From Tyto alba (taxonomy: Eukaryota; Chordata; Aves; Strigiformes; Tytonidae): DNA of 64,000 nt. The notes under the pieces are model-generated. The model did no database searches. It was given only the letters and a program-made list of their open reading frames with translations, and was not told where the DNA came from. Position numbers and translations under genes: made by a program. Below are positions 37,901 through 52,900 of the stretch, one piece after another. Location of the stretch: contig NW_024881316.1 in assembly GCF_018691265.1 (NCBI RefSeq), positions 10,476,819 to 10,540,818 on the forward strand. Direction: 5' to 3'. The stretch's first letter is position 1. Each line of letters begins with the position of its first letter.

Positions 37901-40900
37901 GTCTTTAAAATGTCCGTTGAGTTAATTTAATCCATGACTTTGAGCTCCATCAGTTACGGTGGTTAGGCAGGACAGGAGAGGTGGTGGGTTGTGTGGAGTT
38001 ATTGGCCACAAAAACCAGCTCAGGTCAGGTCACTGCTGCACTTACATTGCTTTTTTTAAGACTTTTCCTCCACTGGTTCAGGCTGTTCTTGCTATAGTAA
38101 TTCCTATAACATGCGATTCAAATCATGGGCTACGACAATTTAAATGTATTTCCACTGCAATCTCCACCCTGGTCCCTTTGGACCAGACTATTTGGTTTAT
38201 CATTGCAGTGAGCTCCTCCCCTTGCCCTGCTCCAGCTTGGATTTACACACCCCCTGCAGTCCCTTAGGGGTGTCCCTGCTCTGCTGTGGGTTTATCCACG
38301 GCCACGTTCTTTGAGGCGCTCTATTATGACCTCGTGCACAGTCACTGATGCTTCAAGGTGTCTGTGCTGCAGCATGGATTTATCTACACCCACAGATGCT
38401 TCGAGGTGTACCTTCTGCAGCGTGGACTTACCCTTGGGCCACAGTCCCTTCAGAGGTGTACCTGTTGCAGCACAGACATAGCCACGGCCACAGACGCCTC
38501 AAGATGTACCTGCTCTGGTGTGGATTTATCCACAGCCACAGATGCTTCAGAGTGTCCTGCTCCCTTGTGGACTCATCCACAGGTCACAGCTCAAGCAGTG
38601 CTCAGCAGTAACAAAAACATCCCTTTATTATCAGCACTGTTTTCAGCACAAATCCAAAACATAGCCCCGTACTAGCTATTTGTGAAGAAAATTAACTTTA
38701 TTTGAGCCAAAACCAGCACAACTACTAACAAAACAAAGCTCTGTAAGGCTAAATATAATTGCTGTATTTTAAGACTATTTTTATTTTCACAATAGCATAT
38801 TTTTTAAAAATGAGGCAAAATATTTTACTAAGAGAACACCACTGATGTTCAAATTCTCTTGTGTCTTTAAGCAGTAATACTGACATTTATAAAGACTGAT
38901 CACTTGCATTTTTTGTGTACATAAGGGTTTCCTGGACCAAAAGGCGCAGACTAGTCTAGTCAGGTGTGGTAGCAGGAGTAGTTGAATGTGACTTCAAGAT
39001 ATATCCAACAGAAGTAGTTGTGTTGAACAGAAATTTCAGGATAACTTAAGGTAAAGGTTAATAAGAAGTAGGATTTGACCAAGACATGTTTTTTGACAGA
39101 AATCTACACATGCATACATTACATAAATGTTGCTCATTAATTGTATTATTCCACCGCTGCTCAATCCTAAAGCAAACTGGTGGCTTTAAATTTGATTCTC
39201 AGATTTTTAACATCCACATTTTGCTTTTCAGTAAAATTCTGTAAGTTCAGTGTAATACAAGAGGCATGTTATCAGGCAGATCCTCTGGCCCATAGCACCT
39301 GCTCTTTCCCTTTCTCCCCAGAGCCGTGGAGAGCTCCTGCAACTCCTGCCAGGGCAGGAACTCTCCTTCACTCTCTGGAGTTACCCAGAAACTTAATTTC
39401 CTCAGTGTTTAATTTCAATGAACATTCTGATAAATTGTTGCCGCATAGACCTGTGAAAGCATGGTTATTTATCATGCTGATAGTAATGCCACATTAAAAA
39501 ATACTTTGATAATGGTGTCTCTAAAACCTGTCTTCAACAAATTGAATGTCTTGATTTAATTTTTTTTTTTTCTGGCTGAATTAGTGATACTTTTTGACTT
39601 TATCGACAGTTTGCAGTTCTTTATTTTGAATGGGCCTAAACTGTTCTCATTTTTCAGGTTTGCCATTGCCAAACATTTGCTCAGATGACTCAGTGTGATT
39701 TTTAAGTGGGTTGAAAAACCATATTTTGCATCAAAACTCTTTTTAATGAAGTTTGGATAAGAATGTCATGTACTTGTTGCAGGCGGACTTTGTGAATTAC
39801 ATTTGTTTTTTCAAATTCAGTTTTCACTGGCCAAAGGAGGGACTTGTGTTCATGCATACTGCAGCTATGCTGACAGAAGAAACAATTCGGCACTTTCTTC
39901 ACCGGGTCACACATTCTCAGAATGAACCTTTATCAGTCCAGGCTTGGCAGCCTGTCAGTTGACATTTTTCAGCAGTGTGGAAGCAGAACCACAGAATGGT
40001 TTGGGTTATGAGGGACCTTCAAAGATCATCTAGTTCCAACCCCCCTGCCAGGGACAGGGACACCTTCCACTAGATCAAGTTGCTCCCAGCCCCGTCCAGC
40101 CTGGCCTTGAACCCTTCCAGGGAGGGGGCAGCCACAGCTGCTCTGGGCAACCTCTTCCAGTGTCTCACCACCCTCATCATAAAGGATTTTTTCCTTATGT
40201 CCAATCTAAACCTACCCTCCTTCAGTTTAAAATCATTGCCCCTTGTCCTGTCAATACAGGCTGTGGTCTCTTTCTGTCTTTCCTGTAAGCCTCTTGTAAG
40301 TATTGAAAGGCCACAGTAAGGTCTCCCCGGAGCCTTCTCTTCTCCAGGCTGAACAACCCCAATTCTCTCAGCCTTTCTTTGTATACATGTGCTTCTTTTT
40401 CTTAAGATATCCCAGGTTGCTTAATACTGAAAACTTCTTGTACAAAAATTATCTCTGTGGAATACAAAAGCTAAATTACATATTTTGCTCTATTTCATGC
40501 TTCAAGAGTGGAATAATATTTCATATTATTTCAGCATATTTTATGCTGGCTTCTTAAAGTATCTGTAGTCTGTCTTGATAATAGAGTAATGCTATGAAAA
40601 AATACATAAAGTGTCACTGTTAATTAAATACAAAAATATGTTAAAAAAGCATGCTGTAAAGTGCTTCAATTTTAAATTCTACTTAACAGGAGCTTACCTG
40701 CTTGTTGTCCCCACCTGGCTGCTCTCTCTGTTACTTCTCAGTGCAAACCCTTGGTTTCTCTGTTTCTGCCTGCCAGCTGCTGGCACTCAGCACCCAGAGG
40801 ACAGCCTTGAAGCTGAAGAGGTAAAAAGGCTGTTTCTTCTGGGACAAATCCAAAGTGCCGATGTGCACTGCCAAAGATCCTGCACCCAGTTGTAGCCTGG

Positions 40901-43900
40901 GTACAAATCTTTCTCTGGGTGTCAGCAGACTTTTGTAGTATGGTCTTGAAATACTTGTTTTTCTCTAATACCCTCAGTTAACACAGGTAACTGCACATGG
41001 TGCTGATATAGGGGGACGGTATTTCTTTTCTGTCTTGGTCCCTTATCTGGGAAATCTCAGTAACAGAGTTGTCTGCCTTGTCCATGACTGTTCTATCTTT
41101 GTTAGGCTTCATTATGTATGTTCTTAGTTTTCTCATGGTTACCCTTTTGCTTCGTGGGGTGTTTGCTCCTGAATTAACTCATCCTAGTGCTTGCCACGCT
41201 TCTTGTGAAGGCAAGTGTCCAGGCTTGTTGGCTGTGAAGAAATGCTGGGTCTGAAGCCTTTTCTGGACCAGGCTGGTTTTCTTATTATTCCTTGCTAATG
41301 AACTGGTAAACCTTAATGCAGATGAAAGAGACAAACTGTTTTTCAGTGGGGCCTGGATGCTGCTGCCTGTGACATGACCTTGTGGGCTTTGCAGGGTGTT
41401 TAATTGACACCTCCCCCAGGCAGCCACAGAATTGTGAAAACTGGCAGCAGAAAATTTCTGCATAGTCTGTTTGCTTTTTGGGTTCTAAGAAGTGAAATTC
41501 TCAGACTTTGAGCTGTTGTTTATAGCTGTCAGGAAGTGTGAAGGAGGAAAAGAACTTCTCACAGTAGACTGAAATAAAAATTCCTCTGCGGGAAGGTTAG
41601 AGTGGCTTCCCTCACAGCGTCATGGAAGTGAGTAAAGCCCTGGAGTCTGAGCATGCCATACAGCCTACAGTCTGCTAGTGGTGCCTGGCTTTGTACATCG
41701 AGGAACTATGGTTGACTTTCACCATATCTTTATGCTTACACTGTAAGGGAATTTGGGCAGTGTTTCTCCTTTGTAGTTAGATAATTACATGAGTGGGAGG
41801 GACATCCATAGCTTGAACTGAATATGGAGGATGGACTAATGGATCCTGTTCCCTTGTAGTTGCCTAAAGAGGTAACTGGTATTTGCACTTTTTCCAGAAA
41901 GTAGGAATAAGAACCTAACCTTATTCATGAAGCGACATCCTCGAATTTCTTGTCTGTAGTTCTTATGTTCGGTCTGCTCGTCAGTGAGCTGAGTTCTTTA
42001 TTAGACATTAGTGCATGATTCACATGAGGGCACCTGGCAAGCCAAGTGTTGTAACAGAGCTTAATAAAGGGGAAGGAAAAGGGAGATAAAGAAAATACAG
42101 ATAATGCTGGTGGTTCTGGAGTAGAAGATTGGAGAGGGTAACTAATGACTGTCTTGAATGTAGGAGAGAAGAATACCTGTGTGCCCATACTCAGTAGTAG
42201 GTTCAAATTATAAAGACTCTCAGCAAATTTTTCTGGCTGGGCGTAAGCATTTTTGAATCTAGTATAAATCTTCATCTGCTCGTACTACTGATGTGTTGGT
42301 TTCTCTCAAATCTTATTGTGACCTCTTTTGGAATAAATAAGAGACTAGTCATGTAATAGTCATGGGAGGTGTCAGGATAAAGCTTTTTGGCCGTTGTTTA
42401 AAGATGCACATGATGTCCTTTATGATGAAATATTGAGGTTATTAGTCTTGCACATCTTATATTTAAAGGCTGAAACTCCACTGATGACACCTGTGTTTTT
42501 CCTCATGTCTTTGGTGCAATTAAAAATGTAAAACTATTTTAGTCCCAGTGTTCAGTGTTGAGAAATTCTATGACCACACAACAGATTTTTCATAAATTTG
42601 TGCTTCTACAAGTCATTTAAGATTTATTCAGTGCAAGTAATTTTTATTGTGTCTTGGATTATTAACTCCAGTGAAGAAGCTGGGATGTGCTGAAAAAGAT
42701 TAGTTAGCTGAAAGGATCTCTTCAAGAAATGTTAATGTATTTTTGTATGCAATGGGTATTAATTTTTTTCCTTTATTTTCATGTCTTACACTTTCTCTTT
42801 TCAGCTGTCAAACGTCTGATGAAAGAGGCTGCAGAACTGAAGGATCCTACAGATCATTATCATGCACAGCCTTTGGAGGTTTGTTTCTCTGTATGCTTGC
42901 AAAAGCTTGTAGTTAGGCCGTGTTATTAATATATACTCTTTAAGTTCTCTGTATGCATATGTATTTAAAATGTGCATGTTTAGAATACTAGCAGACCTTT
43001 TAAAATGGATTCAGTTCTTTTTTTCCTATGATGGAAATCAACAGCAGAATTTCACTTTAATGGTATTGTAGTTCCAGTTTGCTAATGAAAGTACATAATA
43101 CCGGTTTCACATTGCACCCGAGTAGTTTTATTGCACAGGTATAACATGTTTATTCCCCCTCCTCCTTCCTTAGACTGCATAAATGCATTATGTTTAAGCT
43201 GACCTTTTTACACCCAAACCTGACATCTGGCTCAGCTGCTGAGTTGCTCAACAATTTAAGCCTAGGTGATCTATGAGGATTCACTATTTGCATACAAAAA
43301 ACCCCTGTGAAAAACATAAATGGGTGCAATTCTGGATGCATTGTAAGAGATATTGCTTAGATTTCACTTAAATAGTAGCTTCTTGAAGTCTTCTGAACAC
43401 CCAGTTAAGTTTTTGGGCTGAGAGGACAGCAAAGTTTTCATGGTTACAAGCTTAAGTAGAAACTCTTGATTTCACTGGAATAATAAAAAAAGCAGTGTTC
43501 TGTGGGTTTGATTTAGCTGTTCACAGAAATTCATAGCACATTTAACATGCTTAGAGAAAATAGCATGTTCCTATATGCTATAAAATGTACCTTATTATCC
43601 ACTGAGTTTTGTCTGTATCTTGTATTTCCCGTTCCTGTGGTGAAATGTAAGCTTTAATTCATGCTATTACTTGTAACTTACATGAAGGTCTCATTTCTGG
43701 GTTAGAGCAGTGACTCTGTGAGAAGAGAACAGTGGCAGATGAAAGGAAATGCTGGAAATGTTGACATATCTCCCATCCTTGAAAAAATTATAACTAGGTG
43801 GATGGTCACAGCCCTGTGATAACAGTGTTTATTAGCTGAGAGATCGTGTTCACTGACAGCAAGCCTTGTTTGGTTTCCTGTCCTAACAGTAGGAGTTGTT

Positions 43901-46900
43901 CTGCTTGTAAATTTTCAGGAAGTTGTGGATATTGTGAGATCTGATGCACAAAGCCAAACACAGAACTCCAAAGAAATAATGCTTAAAGAGAAGTTATTTA
44001 TATGTCCAATGAAAATAATATTCCAGATTTCGAAGTGTACCGGTTGTGCAGTAAGGCACAGTAGCTGTTTCAAAACTGTTTATGGAGAAGCAAAAGAGGA
44101 TGGGAATTCTCTGGTATGTGAGTCAAGTCCCTGTGACGTGGGCATGGAAGGGGCTTTGGGGAGGCTGTCACTAATATTCTTTCTTGGGGTGGGTTTCCAC
44201 TTGGTTCTCCAGAAATTACTACTCACTAGGTCAAAGACCCAGTTGACTTAGTAGACTTAGTTGAAGCAGTTTTCCACCTGTCAGATAATAAAACTCTTGT
44301 CATAATTGATACAACTAAAATGAAGAGCTTGAATAATGAATTTGAGGGTTACAACAAAGCTTTTGTGTAAGAAAATTACCAGAAAGCTACAATATTGTAT
44401 CCTTTTAATCAGAATCTTGATACTGTATTGGTTGCCTTACCTTCTGTTTCATTTTGACTTATTAAAACTTCTGCTGTGCGCTATTTCCTTAGCCTGTCCT
44501 TGCTCAAGAAAATGGTGTCTAGTTGTTTACTTTATATACCCTTCTTTTTTTTTTTTTCTTCTCCATTTGGTGGTGGGTGTTCTAGGATAATCTTTTTGAA
44601 TGGCACTTTACTGTTAGAGGGCCTCCAGATTCAGATTTCGATGGAGGGATTTATCACGGGCGAATAGTACTACCACCTGAGTATCCCATGAAACCACCCA
44701 GCATTATTTTGCTGACGGTAAGCATGCTTGCTAGTTTTTCCTTTTTATGTGATCAATTTAACCGTAGGTGTCTGAGAGAGAGATTCTTGGCATTTAAGGT
44801 AATGTTACTGTTGTAAGAAAGGTGGCATAGTACAGTTAATACTGGCAACCTAAGACCAGAAGTCTTCCAAGGTAATTTTGGTATTCGGTAATTACAGGAA
44901 GCTTTACACCTAATAAATGGAAGTTTTCTCCAGGGTTAATCACACTGCTGATGTTCTAACCTTCAGTTTTCTCCATGGGTGCTCTTAGTCTCTGCTGGAG
45001 ACACTGGTCACATGTAGGAAGGCAGACCTGTGGTTTAGGGCAAAGGCCTGCATAAAACTGAAAAGCTACAGCTTTTCAGGCTCTCTACATGTGGTCTGTG
45101 GGTTACAGGAGCAACAGGCAAGCCACCATGTCACACTGGGACATGTGAGGTATCAGTTAAAGGTTTCTTCATGCATGAATGGGGGCAGATGGCAGACAAC
45201 TTTGTTCAGAAAGCTGAGTGCCAACTTTGTGAAGTTGCTGGTAATAAAATGATCAAGTATTGTTTGCATATAGATTTGCTTCATAGTGATTTTAACAAGT
45301 TGTACCAAAACCCAAGAGTTAACTTCCAGTATGTTTTATTATATCCTCCTTCTTCCTTTGAAGGCCAATGGCAGGTTTGAAGTGGGGAAGAAAATTTGTT
45401 TAAGCATCTCAGGGCATCATCCTGAAACATGGCAGCCTTCATGGAGTAGTAAGTAACAATAATTTGGAAAATGTTACCCCTATCAAGCAATGAGATCTTT
45501 AAACTAAAAAAAAAAAAATCTCACAAAGAATGTTTATAATGGAAAAGGAGACAGATTTTGTGGGAGTAAAAGTATGGGAGAATTTGAGAAATGTAGAGTT
45601 ACGAAAGAGCGATGTAGGAGGATTTGGGAATAGTATTAAATAAATGCGGGTAAAAGGGTTGAGAAACGGAGTGATGGTAAGCTCTCACTTATTTGGATGC
45701 ACAAGTATTAAGAATTCTCAGACTAATTAGATTATTACTACTTAGATTATTCTTTGGGTTTAGATTTCTTTTTTATAAATTGTTCTGATGAAAATACTTT
45801 AAATCCTATTATTTTAACCTGGTTTTGTATAATCACTAAAATCAGCTTGTATATTGATAGAGGTGAGTGTGGTCAGCTTTTAATTCTGATGCTGTACTTC
45901 TGAACACTCAAGTGTAAAGACAGTGTGGTCTGAGTTCAGAATAACTGAATGTTTTCTACCTTTTCATTTTAAGTTTCATTATCATAGAAATTGAGAGTTG
46001 ACACAATTCATCCAAGGCAAAATTTCTGTGTTTATATCATTTTAGTTTTGCATGTACAGTACATCAATTATTTCTTTGGATACCTGTTGCACTTTTAAAA
46101 TATATTGCTAAGATCTTAGGAATTTTCTAACAGGCCACTCTTCAACTTTTATAAAGTCTCTTACATTTTTTAAAAGAGTAGAAAATTCTATCTTCTAAGT
46201 AGGAGGTGTAAATATCTTATCTCTATTTTGTGGTACTTACCTTGCTGTGATACTTGTTTACCAAGTCTACTAGCAAAGTGTCTTGAATTCTGGAATTTCA
46301 TGACTATGTAAAACAAAATTGAAGGATATGTATTATCAAAAGATATATTTGAGATGATAATTCTGAGTTGTTTTTAGTATTTAAGCTCATTCCCCAGCAC
46401 GATGACATAAAAGGAACAAATTCTGCAGTACACTGCATAAAAGAAAGCCACTGAGCTTGTGCTCACTAAATTACAGAATTCATGTCTAATAGAAAACATG
46501 CACAAAAAGAAGAGTGCCTTATGAATCCCTCTCTTCTTTCCCCCCATCTATATGTCAATTCTGCCTCACCTTTTTTTCTTCAGAACCCATTTTTAAAGTC
46601 TGGAACTTGAATCTTCATATTAATGTAACATTTTTGTGACAACTTACTGTTTCTTCTCTGTGTTGGCTGATGGAAGAATAAGGCCTTACCTTTGATTTAT
46701 AATGTGAAGTTTAAAAACTAAAGAAGCCTTGCCGTGTACCAAAAGAACCAGTGCTGCTTGTATGAAATTCAGACTGCTCCTTTGGACAAAATGAAGTTTT
46801 GCAGGCAGAACTGCAACTTTTCTATACTGAGTATAGAGTGAGATTGAAATAACAGTTGTTTCTGCAACCTTGTTTGTATCTCTGTTTTTCCATTTTAGTA

Positions 46901-49900
46901 AGAACAGCTTTACTAGCCATTATTGGATTTATGCCAACCAAAGGTGAAGGAGCAATAGGATCTCTAGATTATACACCAGAAGAAAGAAGAGCTCTTGCAA
47001 AGAAGTAAGCACTAAGTTTGTTACTGTAGGTACATAGATATGTACTCTCTTTTAGGGTAAGGCATTGAGTAGAAAGTAAGTCACTTCAGTCTGTTCTCTT
47101 GCATTTATTCCAAATACAAAAAAAAAGTTCTATGCTTCATATATTATTTCCTGAACATTTTGCAAACTTGGAACTTGCATCATCTTGACCATTGTGTGGT
47201 TAAATTAGAGGTTTGTCTGAAATTCAAGCTTAGAGATGTAATTAACATTGTGATACAGTTGTAATTGCAGCGTGGATGGGAAAATTAGTATGATGGAATT
47301 GATAGTAAGTGTAAGCAGGGGAGAAAACAGCCAAAACAATGATGCGTCATTTCCCTTAAGTAAATAATAATAATGAAACAACGACAAAAAAATCTGCAGC
47401 AACTGCTTTGGAGTGATTTTTAGGAAATTAACTTAAAATTAGATTTGTTAAAATTAGATTAAATGTTTAGCTTAGTGAACAAGGGGAAAGCAGTGAATGT
47501 TATTTATCTTTGACTTTAGCAAGGTTTTTGGCACTGTCTTCCTTACCATCCTCATAGACAAGCTCATGAAATACAGCCTGGGTAAGTGGGGACAGTAAGG
47601 GGTGTTAAGAGCTGGCTTTGCTGCCTGGCTTAAAGGTTTGTGGTAAGCAGCAGAAAGTCCAGCTGCAGGCTGCTCACTACTGGTGTGCTCCAGGGGTCGA
47701 TACTGGGGCCAGTGCTGTTCAGTGTCACTAATGACCTGGGTGATGGGGCAGAGTGCACCCTCATCAGGTTTGCAGATGATACAAAACTGGGAGGAGTAGC
47801 TGATACACCAGAAGGTTGTGCTGCCATCCAGAGGAACTTCAACGGGCTGGAGGAATCTCAGCAAGTTCAACAAAGGGAACAGCAAAGTCCTGCCCCTGAG
47901 GATGAATAATGCCGACTGACCGGCTGGAAGGGACCTTGGAAGGGGAGGACCTGGGGGTCCTGATGGACACCAAGCTGATCATGAGGCAGCAACGTGCCCT
48001 TACAGCAAAGAAGGCTAATGGTATCCTGGGCTGCATTAGGAAGAGCATTGCCAACAAGTCAAGGGAACTGATCCTTCCTCTGTACTCAGCACTGGTGAGA
48101 CAACTGGAGTGCTGGGTCCAGGCTGGGGCTGTGTCCAGGTCAGGTTACAAGAAAGATACTGGCTTCCTGGAGTGAACCCAGTGAGGTGCCAGAAAGGTGA
48201 CTGAGGGACTGGAACATGTTTCATACAAAATGAGACTTGAGAGACTTAAGAGAGCTGAGAGTGTTCAGCCTGGAGAAGAGAAGGCTCAGGGGATCTTAAC
48301 CATGTGTACAAATATCTGAAAGGAAGGTGTAAAGATGGCAGAACCAGGCTCTTCATAGTGTCATCCAGTGACAAGATAAGAGGCAATGGGCACAAACTGA
48401 AACCCACAAAATACAGTCTGAATGCAAGAAAACACTTTTTTATGGTAAAGATGATCAAATCACTAGCACAGGTTGCTCAGAGAGGTGGTGGAGTCTCTAT
48501 CCTTTAAAGAATTAAAAATGTGGCTGGAAACAGACCTGATCAATGTGCTCTGCTTGACCCTGTTTTGAGCAAGGAGACCGGACTAAATGATCTCCAGAGG
48601 GCCCTCCTAACCTCAACTTTTCTATGATTATCCTTAAATGAAATCTGACACCTGTGGGAGTTTTTGGTCTTTATCCTTTCCCCATCTGGGGAGGAGAAGG
48701 TACTTGAACTGAAAGATCATATCCCTATCTTACAAGCAAAGTTACTCCAGATTGTAATACTCCAAAGTATTCCAGATTGTAACTAGAACCTTATTTTGCT
48801 GGCAAGTTGTGAGTTTATCCTGTCTGTACTCTGAGCCAATTGGAAGCTGCAACTTTCCCGTTAGCATGGCCCTGAGTCAAAGCTAATAATCCCTGCTGAG
48901 AGGTAATGTTTAGTGGGTTGGTCTTGATTCTGTACTATCAAGGCTGTGTGGTTTTTCATGGGTTTGGAGAGCTGCCTGCAGTGTGCCCTATAGACAAATT
49001 ATGTGTGCAAGAGAGGAAAGGTAATGCTTTCACAGAAACTGAAACTGCTGGATTTGAGGTGCAAGCTCCTGGGTCCAATTTAATATTTTTAATAATATTT
49101 AAATCTTTATAAATTACAATTTTAATTTGCTGGAGATATAAAGTAAGTTTTAAAATGGTAACAAATTATTAACTAAGTATAGATAATAGCAACATGTAAG
49201 TCAGTTGTTACTATTTTCTTAAATGACATGAGAGAATGTCTATTTGTAGTATAGATAATTCTCAACATATTTTTTCAAGATAGTGTGATTTGGGGCAGGG
49301 GAAAGTACTTTTAAGATACTGGTCTTGACGCCACTTGTCTTTCTATGGATTATTTTTCAAATAGTTTGTCTAAACAAGCACACAGGAACATGATGAGAAC
49401 ATGCTATTCTGAGCTATGTCATTTGTGGCCAGGTCACAAGACTTCTGTTGTGAAATGTGTGGCACATCTATGAAGACAGCCCTCTTACCACTAACATCCG
49501 GAAGCGTGTCAAGCCAAGCGGACAAGGAGGCTAAAGAGCTTGCCAGACAAATTAGCTTCAAGGTGAAGTCACTGTTTAAACTTTTATCTCTGTTGTGCGG
49601 AATAAAAAAAAAAAATACTGAGGAAAAACTTGTAAATTGCGGAAATACTCATAATTTCATAAACCCTCACCATTCACTACGTAGAAACCCATTTTTTTAG
49701 GATGGTTTGAAAGAGAAAAATAGGGTTGGATCTCTTCCAGTGTGACAATTAATAAATTGTGCATCTCAAGCACGGATTGATTAGTTTTAATTTTAATGGT
49801 GAGCACTGTGGTAAGAACTGCCTAACTATGTTGCTTTTAATTCCATGTTTTCAGTCACTAATAACTTGATTAAAGTCTCCAAAATTAGTCTTATCATAGA

Positions 49901-52900
49901 AGTGATAGGGAAAGTTGGGGGAAAACTAACCTAAATTATTTTTCCTTTGTGATTTTTTTTTTTTTCTCCTTTTTGGCTTATGGAAAGAATAAAACATATT
50001 CCTACTGAAAAATGGTTGCAAATTCTTTTGAACTACTCTGCAGCGGAAGATACTGAAAGTTGAACTCTGGTATGGAAGTTGCTGTTACCCAAAAATGTGT
50101 TGTCTAGATTGTATTTCAGTGAAAGTAAGGTTTGTTTAGCCAAATATGTGCCTTAGAAGTTTGCATGTCTTGCATGCACAGTGTCGTTTTTCACTGAGTT
50201 TTCCACTAAACTCTTAAATCAGCCACTAAGGAAGACTGCTGTGTATGAGGGCAGAGAGCTACAGTGAAATATATTATGACAATGTGACATTGGTGTAGAA
50301 TACATCCTCACCAAGTCAGGGGTGCTAATATGTCCCTTTTTATCACCAGTAATCTGCTAACACTGTTCTAAAGATTACTTTTTTTTTTGTGTGTGTGCCA
50401 TGAGAATAAGATTGCCTCCTACTGAGCATTCCTGCCAGTTTTACAGGACCTGCATATTCCTGTGCAGTTTTCCATCTAGACATGTTGACATGGTGGGGTC
50501 TGTGTATAATTACATTTACGATGAAAACATCTCAAAATACTTTACAATGATGTGGAGATACAGGGGCAGAATTTTAAAGTTGAGCTACTTGGAGAAGCAA
50601 TTGACTGCCTGCTCCTGACTTTTTTAGAATATATAAGGGTTAAAAAGTGTAGGATTAATTTTTACTTAACTGCTAATCTTCATCGCAGAAATTCTAGAAA
50701 TATCAAAGTATATATTTTTTATTTTTTTTTTTAAGAGCGAATTCTTAACATACATTTCATACCTTTTTCAGTTTTAAAATTAAAGACTTGGGGACAGCAA
50801 TTTCTAAAGAATATTGGTGCATTCCATGTATCTACGTACTTTATTCTTCCTCCTAAGAATAAGCACTCAGCAAGGGAAAAATGAACAAAAGCCTCAGGTT
50901 TCTATAGCCTTTTACAGTTCATTGTGGGTTTTACAAGGTAAAACAGTTCTGTCCTCTGGTTGCATCTGCCATCCCTTCCTTAAATCAAATTTTAAGGATT
51001 TGGGAGTTTTTTAAGCTTCCTGCTTCTCTGCTTTGCTTGACTTTTTGTTTGATTGATGTTAGGCTGAGGCATTACATTGATATGTTTGTAGTAAATTAAT
51101 AGTATGAATTACTAGCAGGGAATACAAAAGTTTTTAATCATTTGCGTATATTCTATGACAATTTATGGGGTAAGATTTAACATCAGTGTGCTGATTGAGG
51201 GTATAATTTGAGAGAGCCTCTCTACTAGCAAACATACTAGCAACCTCTGCGTTATCTTGATCCTTAAAGAAGGGATTTCCTTTTTCTAGATGATCCTGAG
51301 AAATTATTTCATACCAGCCTTAAGCAAAATGGTAACTTTAAAAAAACCTCCCATGTGTGGTATTGAGAAAGCAATATGAAATTCAGGACAAAAAAATAAC
51401 AAACCACATTTCTTCATTACAGTTTTCTTGCTTCTGTGAGCCTCCACCTTTGTTCCTGTCTGTTTTAATAGAAAATTACATTTTTTTTTAGATCAGCTTT
51501 ACATTGACTTGAAAATTGGTTTGTTCATTTTAGGTGCTATATACTATAAATTCCATTTCACTTAAAAGAAAAAATGGATGACCGATAGCATACACATTAC
51601 TCTAAACCAATATGGTTTATCTACATATTGCCATCACAAGGTATATTTTGCAGTAAAATTGATTCTCTGCTCACCTTCATTATTACGTTTAACTATGCTG
51701 ATCTTTTTCCCTTCACGTCTGTGTTCTCTCCAGCTTTTCTGGAAGCAGAGGTAGGGGTTTGGAGAAAAGAGAGACTAGGTGACAAAAGTGTTTTAAATCT
51801 TAAATTCATCTTCAGGTTGTCTCAGTGACATATTTTTCAGATTATTCTGAAGTAATATACATCAAGAAACAGGGCATTTAATTTCCTCACAGAAAATAGT
51901 ATAATGAAAGAATATTATTATCTTGTGATCTTATCAGCTTGTTATCACCATAACTGGTTGTTTTCTTACTACTTACTGTTTGTATTTCTTACTATTACTA
52001 CCACTACTTATATCTGCATTTGAAGACAGGTATTAGATTTTGAATTGGTATCTTCATAATAAATTGAGATCTCAATACATGACTCAGGAGGTGACTTGCT
52101 TGCTGATTAAAATTTGTACATATCAAAAAAAAAAAAAAATCCAAAGGTCATGACCAGATCAATTTTTAAGTGTTTCAGTTCAGGACTATGATGCTATGTC
52201 CTTTTCCTTTCCCAAGGAATTGTTTCAGGCATATATACCATTTTAACAAGAGGTTTGTTCATGTTGTTCTACATGTCACTGCTGATCTCTTGTCTCAAAT
52301 TTCTAAAACCATGAAACCTAAATTCTGGGAATTGATGTTTATTAGCTATTTTATAAATGTGTGCAAAAGCAATGTTTTAAGACTTGTATCTTTTCTTTTG
52401 GTCTGCTTGTGCTAAAATTTAAATACTGGAAACCTGAGGTATGCATGCCTGACACAGTATAGTGTCATGCATATATGCCCACTCTGGCTGTGAGGCAACT
52501 TCGGTACTAGAACCAGTATAGCCACATCAAATTAGCACTTACTGGGGGCTAGTAGCCACGCTGAGAAACAGGCTATATTAGTTCACTCATAACAACACTA
52601 GTCAGCATTCACTTAAGGACATGAGAAATGGAAGTTTTTAAAAATGGTATTATTTCTGACATGATGTTGTCTTGAATCTTCTGAAGAATTTTCTTTTTTG
52701 CTCTATATATGTGTACATTTTTTGAATGTTATACCTGTTGTTATGGGCAAGCAAGCTTAGAATAGTTTTTTAAGCTGATGTTTGCACATCTGTAGTCTTA
52801 CTTCTAAAGAATGAGAATTTCTTAAACCTGTTGATTTGTAACTGAAATGCTGTTAGCATACTTTCAGTAAGTCTCATGTTCTCCATACATTAAAATACAC

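Larger units (their letters stand above)
37154..38720 (-). mobile_element. Internally deleted ERVL-type provirus in UBE2J1 intron 1
   Basis: Read on the - strand, the element has a 122-bp stub of 5' LTR (38599-38720), about 825 bp of non-coding internal sequence with a tandem-repeat block, a polypurine tract (37756-37773) and a full 3' LTR (37154-37755). Flanking direct repeats are ACTGC (37149-37153) and ACTAC (38721-38725), one base different. No gag, pol or env reading frame remains, so it is a dead copy. It lies antisense to the host gene. The LTR family and tandem-repeat block are familiar from bird ERVL elements, but no named consensus was compared. Confidence 0.85.
28924..42804 (+). 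other. UBE2J1: UBE2J1 intron 1
   Basis: A 13.9-kb intron. It contains G-rich repeats just after exon 1, a poly(A) run near 35587-35605, a GA-rich tract at 35873-35922, an internally deleted antisense ERVL provirus (37154-38720) and an antisense CR1 fragment (39988-40385). The rest is AT-rich without recognised genes. Confidence 0.88.
47005..49432 (+). other. UBE2J1: UBE2J1 intron 5
   Basis: A 2.4-kb intron, almost half of which is the CR1 insertion at about 47480-48630. Confidence 0.9.
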
